A stretch of 64,000 nucleotides of DNA from JBGAKG01 sp044224495 (GTDB taxonomy: Bacteria > Myxococcota_A > Polyangia > Polyangiales > Polyangiaceae): assembly GCA_044224495.1 (NCBI GenBank), contig JBGAKG010000036.1, positions 1 through 64,000 on the forward strand. Direction: 5' to 3'. Positions 52,555 through 60,406 of the stretch are shown piece after piece. The number at the start of each line of letters is the position of its first letter. The stretch's first letter is position 1. The position numbers and the translations under genes are program-made. The notes under the pieces are model-generated. The model searched no databases, was not told the DNA's origin, and worked only from the letters and a program-made list of their open reading frames with translations.

Positions 52555-55500
52555 CTACGGTCGATAGCAGCAGTACGTGCCGGTCCGGACCGCACGCTCG
52601 AGGGATTTCCCAATCACTTCATCGACTTCGGTGATCCGCCCAATCGCATCCCGGAGTCGTCGTTGGACGTTCACGCGGGCGCGTTCCGTCGCCGAGCCCA
52701 CTCTTCGGGTTCGGCCACCGAGCCCGCCCGCCGCCGCGATCTCGGCCTCCAGGTATTCTTTCTCCCGCTTCAGGCCCCGGATGCGGCCCAGATCCGCCGC
52801 CCGCTCGGCATCCGCCAGCTCCTCGCCGAGGTCGCCGAGCCGCGCCCGATAGGAGGCGAGCGCCTTCGCGTCCAATCGTTCGCCGGCGTCCGTTTCGGAC
52901 AAGGCGCCGCCCTCGTCGCTCGCCAGCACGAGCACATGGAGGTCCTCGCCCTCCTTGGCGACCAACCGCGCGAGCAGCCGCATCCCGCGTACGTCGCGCA
53001 CCACGACCTCGCGCGACCCGCAGCGGATGCGCCACATCTCGCCTTCGCGCTCGAGCTGCAGCTTCTCGCGCAGCGGAGCAGCCGGCGCAGCTACTCGTGC
53101 CGGGACGGAGCCGGCGGTCGCCGCCGCGAGCTCGCCCTCCACCCGCTCCACCCAAGGCCGGAGCCGATGGCGGCGCGCGCGCTCGAGCGCGATCTCGAGC
53201 CGTGCGCGGCCACGCTCGACGTTCCCAAGGGCGACGTCGAGCAACCCGAGGAGACGCGCGATCGAGCCCTCGTAGCTCACGCTCACGTGCCCCGCCGGGG
53301 CCTCCTCCGTTTCGAGCGGGAGGAGGACCTCGCGACACTGACGCCGAAGCGCCTCGTCCCCCGCAAAGGCAGCCGCCTCGGCGAGGAGAGTGCGGAAGCC
53401 CGCGTCGGAGAGCAGCGCCTCGACGTGCGGCTGCAATCGCTCGATCTCGGCGGCGACGGCGCTCCGCTCACGCCCCCAGGTGAAGATCTGAGCCCGCAGG
53501 ATCGCTGCGATCACGTTCCCCATCGGGAGCATGGCGGTCGTCTCGGCGATGTTCGCGGCAACGGCGCGGAGCTCGTCGACCGACGCACCGTCGCGCGTGC
53601 GCTGCCAGCGATGCGCGCGAAGACAGAGCCCGAGCGCGGGATCGTCGGCGAGGACCGCGAGCTGCTCGATCTCGACGAGGTGGCGGTCCGACTCGTCGAA
53701 GTCGCCGTGCATCCGCGCGCGCATCGACGCGAAGAGAAGCGGCTGCCAGCGATAGCGCGCGTGCCCGTACTCCGCCGAGAGCCGGAGGATCTCGTCGACC
53801 TGACCCTCGAACTCGCCGAAGCTTCCGCGCTGGAGCAAGTCGTTCGCCAGGCGCTGTCGCGCGCGAAGCACCTTCGGCACGTCGCCCGTGCGGAGCGCTC
53901 GCTCGAGGAGCTCCTGCCAGAGCTCGATCCGCTCGGCGAGCGGCGCGTAGTCCACCATCGCCGAGCCCGCGGTCACGAGCACCTCGGCGAGGAGCCCGTC
54001 GTCGTTCAGCGTGCGCGCTCGCGTGATGACCTCGCGCGCGACGTCGACGATCTGCAGCGGCTCCGGCGCCGGCTGGAGCGCGGCGGCCCGGCGCGCGCCG
54101 AGGAGACACGCGAGCGCGGGCTCGCGCCCGTCGAGGAGGGCGAGCGCTTCGTCGAGGAGCGCCGCCAGCGCATGATCGGCGACGCCGGGCCGGATCTGCG
54201 CCCCGAGGAGAAGCGCCGCCCGCGCGAACGTGGCCGCTCCCTCGCGCCGGCGAGTGCGCTCGAGAACCGCCTGGCACATCGCCCGCCATGCACCATCACG
54301 CCCGGCGCGCTGCGCGAGGGTGGCGACGCGCAGCACCTCCTCGGGGGTCGATGGGAAGGCGACGAGCGTCGTGCGGCGCGCCTCTTCGAGCCGCTCGGCG
54401 AGGGCGAAGGCGCGGTCGTACGCGCGCTGCTGCTCGAGTGCATCGATCACGCCGCTGACCAAGCGCAGCGTGGCCTCTTCGTCGCCCGGCTGCACGCCGT
54501 CGAGCGCATGCCGCGCGCGAAGCGCAATCACCTCGGGGGCATCGCCCGCTTTCGCGAGCGCAGCCGCCGCGCGCGCGTGGAGCGCCGCCCGTCGCTCGGC
54601 GCCGAGCGCCTCGGCAACCGCGTCGCGTTCGAGGATGTGCCCGAACGCAAACAGGCCCGGGCTTCGTTCGACGACGAGCCCGGCCGCGATCGCGGGCGCG
54701 AGATCGTCGATCAAGCGCGCCGGCAGGAGCTCCAGCATCCGCGCGGCGTGCCCGGCGGCGAAGTCGCGCCCGAGGATGGCACCGGCTTCGAGCGCGCGCC
54801 GCGCCGCGGGCGGGAGGGCCTCCACGCGCTCGATCACGACGTCGCGGATCGCCCCCGGCACCGCGCCCGACTTGAGCCGACGCGCATCCGCGCCGCGCAT
54901 CATCTCGACGACGAAGAGAGGGTTCCCCTCCGTGCGCTCCGTCAGCGCGCGAAGCTCCTCCTTGCCGAGCGGGCGCGCGGCCCAACGCTCCGCGAGCGCG
55001 GACACCGCGGTCGCGTCCAACGGCGCGAGACGGAGCACGAGCCCGCTCCGCGCGAGGCGCTCGAGCCGCTGGCCCGCGCGGGTGTCGATGCGAGCGTCCA
55101 CGTCGCGCCGGGTGACGACGATCACGAGCGGGAGCGAGCGCACCGGCTGCGACAGGAACACGAGGAGGTCGAGCGTCTGCAAGTCGGCCGCGTGGACGTC
55201 CTCGACGATCCACACGGTCGGCGTGGTGAGCTTCGCGAGCGCGTCGAGCACCGCCTCCCACAGCGCGAACGGGCTCGCCGCGCGCTCGGGATCGACGCCC
55301 AGCGCGCGGAGCATCGGCGCGATCGGAAAGTAGGGCGGCGCGTCGGCGAACTCCCAGGCGCGACCGCGAATCACCTGGGCGCCGGCGACCGTGCCGGACC
55401 AGGTGTCGACGAGCGCGCTCTTGCCGATGCCGGGGGGCCCGCTCACGACGACGACGCGACCGCGCGGGGAGCGCTCGGCGCCCGCGAGATCGCGCCCGCG

Positions 55501-55566
55501 TGCGTCGGTCGCGACCGCAGCGAGCTCGGAGAGCTCGTGGTCACGCCCCCAAAGCCCGTCAGCCAC
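52555..55566 (-). CDS. Large AAA ATPase/TPR-type regulator
   Basis: This 1003-residue protein begins GRDHELSEL and has a Walker A VVVSGPPGIGKSALVDT (about 45) and Walker B VWIVEDVHAADLQTL (about 115), the STAND-like ATPase layout seen in LuxR/AfsR relatives. A long middle of helical repeats (about 350-820) follows. The last about 180 residues form the conserved region RRVGSATERARVNVQRRLRDAI with closing TGTYCCYRP, which occurs at the end of many actinobacterial and myxobacterial ATPase regulators, here without a LuxR HTH. GTG 55566 is the best start; a TATGCT element lies 17 bases upstream. Targets are unknown. Confidence 0.8.
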   Translation of the reverse strand: MADGLWGRDHELSELAAVATDARGRDLAGAERSPRGRVVVVSGPPGIGKSALVDTWSGTVAGAQVIRGRAWEFADAPPYFPIAPMLRALGVDPERAASPFALWEAVLDALAKLTTPTVWIVEDVHAADLQTLDLLVFLSQPVRSLPLVIVVTRRDVDARIDTRAGQRLERLARSGLVLRLAPLDATAVSALAERWAARPLGKEELRALTERTEGNPLFVVEMMRGADARRLKSGAVPGAIRDVVIERVEALPPAARRALEAGAILGRDFAAGHAARMLELLPARLIDDLAPAIAAGLVVERSPGLFAFGHILERDAVAEALGAERRAALHARAAAALAKAGDAPEVIALRARHALDGVQPGDEEATLRLVSGVIDALEQQRAYDRAFALAERLEEARRTTLVAFPSTPEEVLRVATLAQRAGRDGAWRAMCQAVLERTRRREGAATFARAALLLGAQIRPGVADHALAALLDEALALLDGREPALACLLGARRAAALQPAPEPLQIVDVAREVITRARTLNDDGLLAEVLVTAGSAMVDYAPLAERIELWQELLERALRTGDVPKVLRARQRLANDLLQRGSFGEFEGQVDEILRLSAEYGHARYRWQPLLFASMRARMHGDFDESDRHLVEIEQLAVLADDPALGLCLRAHRWQRTRDGASVDELRAVAANIAETTAMLPMGNVIAAILRAQIFTWGRERSAVAAEIERLQPHVEALLSDAGFRTLLAEAAAFAGDEALRRQCREVLLPLETEEAPAGHVSVSYEGSIARLLGLLDVALGNVERGRARLEIALERARRHRLRPWVERVEGELAAATAGSVPARVAAPAAPLREKLQLEREGEMWRIRCGSREVVVRDVRGMRLLARLVAKEGEDLHVLVLASDEGGALSETDAGERLDAKALASYRARLGDLGEELADAERAADLGRIRGLKREKEYLEAEIAAAGGLGGRTRRVGSATERARVNVQRRLRDAIGRITEVDEVIGKSLERAVRTGTYCCYRP

Positions 55567-55616
55567 GGCGCCCCATGCGCCCCAGCATACGGCAGCCTTC
55601 AGCTCGGTGCTCCGCG

Positions 55617-57602
55617 TCAGTTCTTGCGAATCGTGAAGTTCGAGAGCTCGAAGCTCGCGTCCTTCTTCGTCAGCACCGCCACGTTGCCGTGCTCGAAGCC
55701 GTGGAGCGTCGTCACCGAGCGCTTCGCCGGGCCGAGACCGAGCGGTCCCTTCCACTGGATCGAGACCTCGATCGTGCTCCCCTTCACCGCGAGGCGGAGG
55801 TGGTCGACCGACGGCAGGTCCATGAGCGACCCGATCGGCGTCTCCACCTTGTTCGCGTTGAGCATCATCAGCGTCACGTGCATCGGGTTGCCCGGGATCA
55901 CGCGCACGCCCGCGCCGAAGCCGTCGCGGCCGGAGTTCGCCCGGACGAGGATGGCGCCGCCGCCTTCGCTCTTGAGGTCCGTCTCGATCACCACGTCGTC
56001 CCCGGGGCCCGAGAAGATCACGCCGTCCATCTCGGTCGTTCCGACCACGCGCAGGCGCGGCCCCGTGACCACGCCGACGAGCGGGTTGCCGAGGAGCGGC
56101 GTGAGGCTCAGCCCCGCGCCCGTCCACGACGTGCCCGCGGCGACCGGGACACGCACGTTGGCGAGCTGGTTGAACGCCACCGGCTGCCCCTCGCGCTTCA
56201 CGCCGCTCACGCCGGCGGTGCCGGTGATGTCGCGCGTGAGCTCCCACCGCGTACCGTACGCGGCCCACGCAGCGGCCGCGCCGCTCGGGAACAGTCGCAC
56301 GCCCGTCACGTCGGCGATGGACGAGCTGCCATCCGCCTCCGCCTTGCCGAGCGCGAGTTGCGTGGCCTGACCCGGGCCCTGCGCCGCGGCGAGGACGCCG
56401 AGCGCATCGGAGACGAACGCCATCGTCTCGGTCCGGCCCGCGAGGAACCGCGCCGCCGCCACGTCGATCGTCCGCTGGCCGTCGGCGAGGAGGAGGCCCA
56501 ACGTCGCCGCGACGGCGCCCTCGGGCGAAGCGTCCGGCAATGCACCGAGCAGGCGCTTCGGATCACCGTTCGCCGCCTGGAAGTCGCGCTGAGCCGCGAG
56601 CCGCAGATCACCGCGGTTCGCGAGCACCTGCCGCGTGAGGCGGTTCGCGAGCACGCCCGCGAGCTCACCGATCGGCGCGGCGACCGTGCTGTCGGCAACT
56701 TCGTCGGGCGGGAAATTCTTGAGCGGCGCCGTCGAGTCGAACGGCACCTTCACGGTGAGCACGGCACCACGCGCGTGGAGCTCCGTCGGCGCGTCGTCGA
56801 AGACGATCGCTTCGACGTCGTCCGTCGTTCCCTTCGCGCGGCGCAGGAGCGCTTGCACCTGCGGGATGCGCGCATCGGCCTTGCCGTTGTCCACGACGAG
56901 CAGCCCGCGCTCGACCAGGATCGAGCGCCGGATCACGTCGAGCCCGAGCTTGTCCGACGCGTCGACGCTCTTGGTCGGCGTGTCGGGCTCCATGTCGAGG
57001 AGCGCCAGCTGCGCCTGACCACGCACGCGCGCCGCGAGCGGCACGAGCTGCGACGGCCCGCCCTTGAGCCACGCGGCGTGGCGCTCGTAGTGCTCGCCGA
57101 GCGCCTTCGCGCATGCCTCGTAGGTCGCCGGGGCGATGCCGGCTTGGGGATCGTGCAGACGCCCGACGGGGTGGCCGTAATTCGAGAGGTCCGCGATGAA
57201 GCCGTAAATGCGCACGAGCTCGGCGCCCGCGTCGGCCGCGTCCGGGTTCGCCTTGCCGAAGATCGTGTCCGCGCGAGCGATGAGGCCCTTCACCACCGAC
57301 AGCACGACGACGTTGCGCGAAGGCGCCGACGAAGCGCCGAACGCGAGGTCGCGGAGAAACGCCTGACGCGCGTCGTTGAACGGCACGGGCGCCAGCGCGT
57401 CGACCATCGCCTGGACGGACTCGTCCGCCGTGAGATCGGTCCGGGCGACGAGCGACCGGACCTTCGGGACGTTGGCGAGCTGCGCCGTCCCGACGAACTG
57501 CTTGATGATCGCGCCTTCGCTCGGCGTCAGGGTGGCATGCGCAGCGCCCGAGAGGGCCACCAGCGACGCCAACAAAAACACGGTGTGTCGAACGCTTCGC
57601 AT
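55617..57602 (-). CDS. Large secreted protein of unknown function
   Basis: This 661-residue protein has a signal peptide (VFLLASLVALSGAAHA) and no lipobox. The first 300 residues are mainly helical (SQLVPLAARVRGQAQLALLDMEPD). The last 200 residues are beta-rich (SWTGAGLSLTPLLGNPLVGVV, VDHLRLAVKGSTIEVSIQWKG), resembling a LamG/concanavalin-like sandwich. No catalytic motif or family was recognised. GGGGGTAAGCC precedes the ATG. It lies immediately downstream of infC (34 bp) on the same strand, where rpmI and rplT are common in other bacteria. Confidence 0.7.
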   Translation of the reverse strand: MRSVRHTVFLLASLVALSGAAHATLTPSEGAIIKQFVGTAQLANVPKVRSLVARTDLTADESVQAMVDALAPVPFNDARQAFLRDLAFGASSAPSRNVVVLSVVKGLIARADTIFGKANPDAADAGAELVRIYGFIADLSNYGHPVGRLHDPQAGIAPATYEACAKALGEHYERHAAWLKGGPSQLVPLAARVRGQAQLALLDMEPDTPTKSVDASDKLGLDVIRRSILVERGLLVVDNGKADARIPQVQALLRRAKGTTDDVEAIVFDDAPTELHARGAVLTVKVPFDSTAPLKNFPPDEVADSTVAAPIGELAGVLANRLTRQVLANRGDLRLAAQRDFQAANGDPKRLLGALPDASPEGAVAATLGLLLADGQRTIDVAAARFLAGRTETMAFVSDALGVLAAAQGPGQATQLALGKAEADGSSSIADVTGVRLFPSGAAAAWAAYGTRWELTRDITGTAGVSGVKREGQPVAFNQLANVRVPVAAGTSWTGAGLSLTPLLGNPLVGVVTGPRLRVVGTTEMDGVIFSGPGDDVVIETDLKSEGGGAILVRANSGRDGFGAGVRVIPGNPMHVTLMMLNANKVETPIGSLMDLPSVDHLRLAVKGSTIEVSIQWKGPLGLGPAKRSVTTLHGFEHGNVAVLTKKDASFELSNFTIRKN

Positions 57603-57636
57603 GGCTTACCCCCCGTCAGACGAGGCTCGCGACGAG

Positions 57637-58395
57637 TTATTCCTCGTCGCCCTCGCCTTCGGCGTCGTCATCCTCGTCGCCGTCGTCATCGTCGTCGTCG
57701 TCATCATCGTCGTCGTCGTCATCGTCGTCATCCGGGAGGTTCGGGAGCGACGCGGACGCCGGCGGGAGCGGACGACCTTCTTTTTCGGCGAGCTGGCGGG
57801 CTTTTTCGGCCGCGGCCTTGGCCTGCGCCACCCGCTGCAGGATGGCCTGCTTCGGAGCGATCAGGACCGTCATCGTGCGGCCTTCCATCATCGGCCGGGT
57901 CTCGACGTTGGCGAGATCCTCGGTCTGCCCCGTCATCAGGGTGAGCTGCTCCTGCGCCTTCTCGGGGTGCGTGATCTCGCGACCACGGAAGCGCACGGTG
58001 AACTTCACCTTGTGGCCTGCCTCGAGGAAGCGGCGCGCGGCTTTCACCTTGAAGGCGATGTCGTGATCGTCCGTCTTCGGGCGGAGCTTGATCTCCTTGA
58101 TCTCGACGACCGTCTGCTTGCGCTTCGCCTCGCCGGCCTTCTTCTTCTCCTCGTACTTGTACTTCCCGTAGTCGAGGATCTTGCAGACCGGCGGGTCCGT
58201 CTTCGGGTTCACCTCGACCAGATCGAGGCCGGCTTCCTGCGCCATGCGCATGGCCTCGTGAGTCTGCATCACGCCGAGCATGGCCCCGTCGGCGCCGATC
58301 ACGCGTACCTCGGGCACGCGGATACGGTGATTCACTCGGGTCTGAAAGGTTCGTTGATTCTGACGGGGATCGAAGCGAGAGCGACCAAAGGCCAT
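57637..58395 (-). CDS. infC: Translation initiation factor IF-3 with poly-Asp tail
   Basis: This 252-residue initiation factor has a normal IF-3 core: VNHRIRVPEVRVIGADGAMLGVM (about 21-43), LDLVEVNPKTDPPVCKILDYGKYKYE (about 58-83) and the C-terminal domain with KLRPKTDDHDIAFK, FTVRFRGREITH and PMMEGRTMTVLIAP (about 168). The core would end near 200; a further tail of about 45 residues contains a run of 17 Asp and then DEDDDAEGEGDEE. ATG 58395 is chosen; AGGAG lies 13 bases upstream, which is long, so a non-standard start nearer it is possible. No rpmI or rplT follows. Confidence 0.94.
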   Translation of the reverse strand: MAFGRSRFDPRQNQRTFQTRVNHRIRVPEVRVIGADGAMLGVMQTHEAMRMAQEAGLDLVEVNPKTDPPVCKILDYGKYKYEEKKKAGEAKRKQTVVEIKEIKLRPKTDDHDIAFKVKAARRFLEAGHKVKFTVRFRGREITHPEKAQEQLTLMTGQTEDLANVETRPMMEGRTMTVLIAPKQAILQRVAQAKAAAEKARQLAEKEGRPLPPASASLPNLPDDDDDDDDDDDDDDDDDGDEDDDAEGEGDEE

Positions 58396-58500
58396 GTGCG
58401 GGAACGGACTCCTGGTGTACCGGGGGGAGAGATTTCGGACGGCCATCCAACGACGCCCCGGACCGCGCAGCAAGGAAAAAATGCTAGCGTCGATGAACCA

Positions 58501-59622
58501 ATGGCGGAGACGCTCGCGGAAGTCGCCGATCGGTTGTTCCGGAGCTTCCTCGCGCCGCTCGTCCTCGGGGGCGAGCTCCGACCCGGCCGGCCGATCGGCG
58601 CGAAGACCGCGCTCGCCATGGCGGGGCAGCTCCACACGGACCCCGATCTGGGTTCTCACGTCGAGATCGCGCGCCTCCGGATCGCCCGAAAGCTCGTTCC
58701 TCTCGATACGTTCCTGACGCCAGGCGAGCCCGGCGTCGCGCCGGGCACCCCCAACCGCGAGGAGTGGGCGCTGGCCGCGGCCCTCCACGACGTGGTCCAG
58801 GCGGCGCACCCCGGCTGGAGCGGTGTCTTCCGCTCGAACGCGGGTCCCTCGCGGCTCCTCGACCTCGCGGGCGCCACGTTGGACCGGATCGGGCCCGTCA
58901 GCGACGTTCGCGAGGCCCTCGCCCGTCACACGTGGTTCTCGCGGGTGCTCGAGATCGGCCGCATCGACACGAAGGTGAGCTGGTGGGTGGGCTCGCAGAC
59001 GTTCCTCGGGACGGAGCCGCCGGGCCGGCTCCAAGCGTGGCCGGAGCTCCGCCGCGTACGGGTCGAGCGGGAGACGCAGCCGCTCGTCGAGCTCCCGGGC
59101 GCGGGTGGAAAGGTCGACGGGGCGCGCTTCGCCCTCGCGGTCGACCGCTTCCTCCGCGCGACGCCGCTCACCGATCTCGCCACCGCCGCGCGGGCGAAGC
59201 CGGTCTTCGGGTGGACGCCCGAGACGATCGCGCTGATCTCGATGCGGGGCGGGCGCACCCTCGCCCTCCGCGCCCTCCGGACGTCCCACCCGATCGACGT
59301 CGACGTGGCGCTCGGCCGGGCGCTCCGAACCCTGGTCCTCAAGAAGGCGCTGCAGCCGCTGACCATCGTCCTCGGCTTCCTCGGCGAACGTATGCTGGGC
59401 GCGTTCGAGGAGACCCTGATGACGGGCGCGCAGCTCCCCGAGACGAGCGACCAGGACGCGGTGTTCGCCCGGGCGATCGGGGCCTACGGCGCCCGGCAGC
59501 TCCTCGAGGCCGCGCTCCCCTCGTATTCGGCGCGGGACGTGGACCTCCTCCGGCGGCAGATCGCCCGCCACGAGGTCCGGGCCCACGTGGAGCCGGTGGC
59601 CGGCCTCCTCGAGGCGCGCTGA
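58501..59622 (+). CDS. Conserved-looking protein of unknown function
   Basis: This 373-residue protein is probably cytoplasmic, with no signal or transmembrane helix. It has a helical N-terminal part (MAETLAEVADRLFRSFLAPLVLGG), a WWVGSQTFLG motif near 160 and an Arg-rich middle. No family was recognised. ATG 58501 has TAGCGT 10 bases upstream (58485-58490) and no Shine-Dalgarno sequence, fitting the leaderless pattern only loosely. It is divergent from infC by 105 bp. Confidence 0.65.
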   Translation: MAETLAEVADRLFRSFLAPLVLGGELRPGRPIGAKTALAMAGQLHTDPDLGSHVEIARLRIARKLVPLDTFLTPGEPGVAPGTPNREEWALAAALHDVVQAAHPGWSGVFRSNAGPSRLLDLAGATLDRIGPVSDVREALARHTWFSRVLEIGRIDTKVSWWVGSQTFLGTEPPGRLQAWPELRRVRVERETQPLVELPGAGGKVDGARFALAVDRFLRATPLTDLATAARAKPVFGWTPETIALISMRGGRTLALRALRTSHPIDVDVALGRALRTLVLKKALQPLTIVLGFLGERMLGAFEETLMTGAQLPETSDQDAVFARAIGAYGARQLLEAALPSYSARDVDLLRRQIARHEVRAHVEPVAGLLEAR

Positions 59623-59669
59623 ACCGAGCGCTTGTATCGCGAAAGTCGGCCGTGATATTCCAATGCGCG

Positions 59670-60377
59670 ATGAAAAAGGCCGTCGCCCTCGTGCCGTTCG
59701 CGTCGCTGTGCCTCCTGGCCGTCATCCCGGCGTGCGGGAGCAACGACGACCCGTACAAGCCTCTCCCCGCGTTCTCCGGGCGCAAGGCGAGCCTGCCTTC
59801 GGTGCCGACGCTCCCGAGCGACAAAATCAAGGATGGCGACGCGTACACGGTCTACGGCGCGTACCACCACCTGAACTCGATCATCCACAACCAGGATGTG
59901 ACGGCGAAGGACATCTCGCTCATCGGCTGGATCGTCGACACGAACATGACGACCGTCGACAAGTGCGCCATCCACAAGACCGGCAAGAAGGATCCCGACG
60001 GCTGCGTCACGGCGATCCCGTACTTCACGCTGTCGGACAAGAAGGACGGCAAGGCCGACTCGAAGGCCCCCAAGATTCGCGTCATGGGTTGGGCCTCGAA
60101 CTTCGCGAACGTGTTCGACGCGCTCGAGAAGTACAAGACGCTGAAGGAGCCGCCGAAGGAGCTCTACAAGGACGAGCTCTGGGCGATGGACGTTCCGTTC
60201 CCGCTCCCCGCGGTCGGCGCGCGCGTGAAGGTCACCGGCAAGTACGGCGTGAACTTCGGCAAGTCGTCGGCAGGCGTCGAGGCCGATCCGGTCTACGGCA
60301 TCATGACCTACGACAAGATCGAGTACCTCGAGCAGGCGCCGGAGCCGGCGTCGTTCCCGCAGCTCAAGGCGAAGTGA
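59670..60377 (+). CDS. Lipoprotein of unknown function
   Basis: This 235-residue predicted lipoprotein has a lipobox at VIPACGSND (Cys near 22). The mature part contains YTVYGAYHHLNS, VTAKDISLIGWIVDTNM, IRVMGWASNFANVFDALEKYK and VGARVKVTGKYGVNFG, reading as a small beta-barrel of OB-fold style. No family was recognised. It follows the previous gene by 47 bp and converges with the next, sharing a bidirectional hairpin. Confidence 0.68.
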   Translation: MKKAVALVPFASLCLLAVIPACGSNDDPYKPLPAFSGRKASLPSVPTLPSDKIKDGDAYTVYGAYHHLNSIIHNQDVTAKDISLIGWIVDTNMTTVDKCAIHKTGKKDPDGCVTAIPYFTLSDKKDGKADSKAPKIRVMGWASNFANVFDALEKYKTLKEPPKELYKDELWAMDVPFPLPAVGARVKVTGKYGVNFGKSSAGVEADPVYGIMTYDKIEYLEQAPEPASFPQLKAK

Positions 60378-60384
60378 TTTCGCC

Positions 60385-60406
60385 GAGGCCTTCGAGCTAA
60401 GGCCTC
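60385..60406. terminator. Bidirectional hairpin between convergent genes
   Basis: GAGGCCTT (60385-60392) and AAGGCCTC (60399-60406) form a perfect 8-bp stem with a 6-nt loop, 8 bases after the lipoprotein stop and overlapping the TAG stop of the minus-strand gene. It probably ends transcripts from both sides. Confidence 0.5.

Noticed and set aside
57637..59586. A long minus-strand frame extending infC upstream to 59586
   Set aside because: The upstream part is antisense to the gene at 58501. IF-3 homology starts only after 58395.
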